Positions 61,749 to 64,000 of a DNA stretch of 64,000 bases are shown here, in pieces (position 1 is the stretch's first letter; the number at the start of each line of letters is the position of its first letter). The DNA lies in the NCBI GenBank assembly GCA_008694505.1, contig VZDJ01000219.1:9713089-9777088 (forward strand), read 5' to 3'. The notes under the pieces are model-generated. The model was not told the origin of the DNA and did no database searches. It saw only the letters and a program-made list of their open reading frames with translations. The stretch is from Cyanoderma ruficeps. Its lineage: Eukaryota; Chordata; Aves; Passeriformes; Timaliidae. A program made the position numbers and the translations under genes.

Positions 61749-63665
61749 CTGTGACCCACAGCCTGAAGTCACTGATGTTTTTAGAAGAAAAGCAGTAACA
61801 GCACATTGAATTACTTTCTTAAAAGCATTAAATACCATTGTACTTTTCCGTTTCCCTTTTGGTGTGCGTGTGTGAAAATGGCTGCTGTTGTCAAAATGTG
61901 TTGAAGCCAGTTTAGATGAATTGTCTTGCTGAAGAGGAAGAGTTTTTTTATCTAGAAACAAGATTCCCAAGTGCACTGAATTTTGTATAAGCAGGGTTAA
62001 ATTAATCAAAGAAAGCAGGAACACTGAAGACGATCTTAATTTCTGCTTCTATATCAGTCTTTCCATTCCTTCTGCATATTGTGGCTTGTGTTCCAGCCTC
62101 CGGATAGGACTTGCATAGCCCCTATTAAACATAATCAAGCACTTGTAGAACTTATTTCCAAGTATCTAAAATGGAACCATGATTTGCATGTCATTAAAAT
62201 AAAAAAGAACCAACATGAATCTTTTCCATCATTTTTCTACATGCTGTATCCAAAAAGGAGCTTACCATGCACTTTTGGAAAACACTGCCAGTTATCTTAA
62301 ATGAAAGCATTTTTGAAAATTTAATATTTCTCATTAAATTACAAAAAAAAGTTAGTCTGGGGACATATTCAAAACTTGGAAAAGCACAAACCCAGAAGCT
62401 ATATTGTCATTTACTTGCTCTGCTTCTTAAGAGTACAGGAAGCTGCCTGGGATGAAGTTATTTCGATGGTCAATACTGTGCTGTGAAAGGCTGCTGAAGC
62501 TCCACCATCACCATGCCGTGATACAGAGATTTATTGGCTGCAAAGCCTTCTACAAATGATAGAAGAGTCTAAGGTTCAGCATTCAATACAAACACATTGT
62601 ATTCTTCTAAAAAATAAATAAGTACTTGTGATGTGACTGCTGAAACAGCTGATCTTATCTTATAACATCAGCCTTGGGATTTTGAAACCATCCTGGCTGT
62701 GCTTTATGTCTCTTATTTGCTGGAATAAAAAAGAAAATTTGTAGGAGTGAAGCTCATGGTAAAAGAAGAGAGAAGATGGAAGTTACTCACTTGCAAGGAG
62801 AGGTGTCTGCCACAGCAGGGCAAAATGAGCTGAATAACACTTGAAATCCACACGGAACTTCTGCTGCTCCACAGTTCCGTTACAAGCCAAGTTCTCCTTG
62901 AGTTCCTCATCCTGGATTTTGTACTGATCCTAGGTAGGTGTCTAGACATTGCATCTCTTTATGCTGATGAGCTTGTTGAAAATTACCTCCCTCTAACTTG
63001 CTTCTCTGTGATGAAATTAGAGAAGAAGGTCCACAGGACATCCTGGAGCAGGTGATGTGCACGGGACATCGCAGCTCCTGGAGTCCTGCCCATGGGGGTT
63101 ATCCTTGTCCCAGTGTGGACATGCCATCAAGACTGTCCAGTGGGAATTTCCCCCAGCAGGAAACCAAAAGGAAAACCTACATCAATGTTTCTACACCCTC
63201 CTCCATCTCTTCCGCTGTAGGATGTTCTGTCGGTCCAAGTAAAGAAGATTTTATTTATTTCAAGGGATGCTGAAGTCGTCATTTGTTGGGGCATCTTTTC
63301 TTCCTTTTGGATAAATGCTTCTTTTACACTGTCATTCATGGGGGAGGCCAACCCTTCCCACACTGTAAGGATAGAACATCTAGCTGTGAGTTTCATGTAT
63401 TCTTGCCTTTTCCATAGCATTCCTGATTTCTGTGAGCCTGCAGGGGATGTAAAGGAGTCTCCTCTACCCTGTCACTGCTGTTTGTGCCTCTCTTCCTTAC
63501 CTGAACATCCACTTCTCTGGGTGTTGAGGCAAAAAGGAGAGAGGTTATAAACTTTTCTGTTTAGTTCTTTGCAGGCTTCCCTGAGCAGTGAAGGAGCAGG
63601 GGAACTTTCTGCCTGGAGCAGAACAGAGGAACCTAAAAATGTGCAGCTGTCCCAGTAGCTCCATC

Positions 63666-63692
63666 AAACAAACCAACCAACCAACAAACAAA
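63666..63692. repeat. AAAC/AACC simple repeat
   Basis: This is AAAC units with an internal run of CCAA units. Confidence 0.85.
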
Positions 63693-64000
63693 GGATATCT
63701 CTCAGTCCATGCTCCTTACAGCAAGGCTGACATTTGATTTTATTAACAAAACAGATAAACTGGTGCAGAATTAATGGTGGGAGAGATTAGATTATTACAG
63801 TAAATATGCTCTGGTGGCAGGGGCACAGGTCTGGAAAACTGGGAGCTGGGCTCTGCTTTGCTGTATGGACTGGAATGGATTAATCCTCCTCGCTGCTGTT
63901 TTCCAGCTCACACTGCCAAGAATGTTAACAGCCCCTCAGGAAGGGATGTGCTGATGTTTATACATCAGATTTAGGAAGAGGCACTGAGATCTTGAAATAA

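Larger units (their letters stand above)
48167..64000. other. Gene desert segment to the window end
   Basis: I find no coding or RNA gene. The longest frames (59394-59807 plus, 137 codons; 61653-62024 minus, 123 codons; 52003-52371 plus, 122 codons) are unrecognised. The region contains AT-rich homeodomain-motif clusters (50805-51065, 53640-53860), a poly(A) run, CA and AACC repeats and a palindromic GAT repeat. By vertebrate synteny the next gene on this side should be GRIA1, but no GRIA1 exon is visible. Confidence 0.55.

Overview
The window looks like bird nuclear DNA, quite possibly a songbird. It has one vertebrate multi-exon gene with ordinary GT-AG introns, at least three CR1-type LINE fragments ending in the bird-typical 3' octamer tail, an avian-retrovirus-like LTR fragment, and long AT-rich intergenic DNA with microsatellites. 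Nothing prokaryotic is present. The species itself cannot be read from the sequence.

The only gene I can support is the neuromedin U receptor 2 gene (NMUR2) on the minus strand. It has four coding exons: 15318-14599, 9770-9686, 8966-8841 and 7876-7617. Joined, they give an uninterrupted 396-residue class A GPCR with every family landmark: two N-terminal glycosylation sequons, the TM3/ECL2 cysteine pair, an ERY motif, CWAP in TM6 and NPIIY in TM7. The start is fixed by an in-frame stop 21 bases upstream. A candidate poly(A) signal lies at 7034-7029.

Layout: 1-7028 is DNA downstream of NMUR2 with no recognisable gene. 7029-15318 is NMUR2. 15319 to about 15620 is its 5' flank or UTR. From there to 64000 is a gene-free stretch. 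It matches what is known of the locus in other vertebrates, where NMUR2 borders a large gene desert leading to the glutamate receptor gene GRIA1. This desert holds CR1 copies (22301-22556 sense, 23400-23870 antisense, 47770-48166 sense), an LTR-like piece near 32400-32720, simple repeats, short tandem duplications and several AT-rich, homeodomain-motif-rich blocks that look like conserved regulatory elements.

The most unusual sequence features are a near-perfect 41-bp inverted repeat with an 8-base loop at 40959-41048, and a 24-base AATTAATG-centred block that occurs twice, 16 kb apart (30639-30662 and 46589-46612), outside any repeat I recognise. I found no second protein-coding gene, no tRNA or rRNA and no CRISPR array. 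Regulatory calls in the desert rest on motif reading only.
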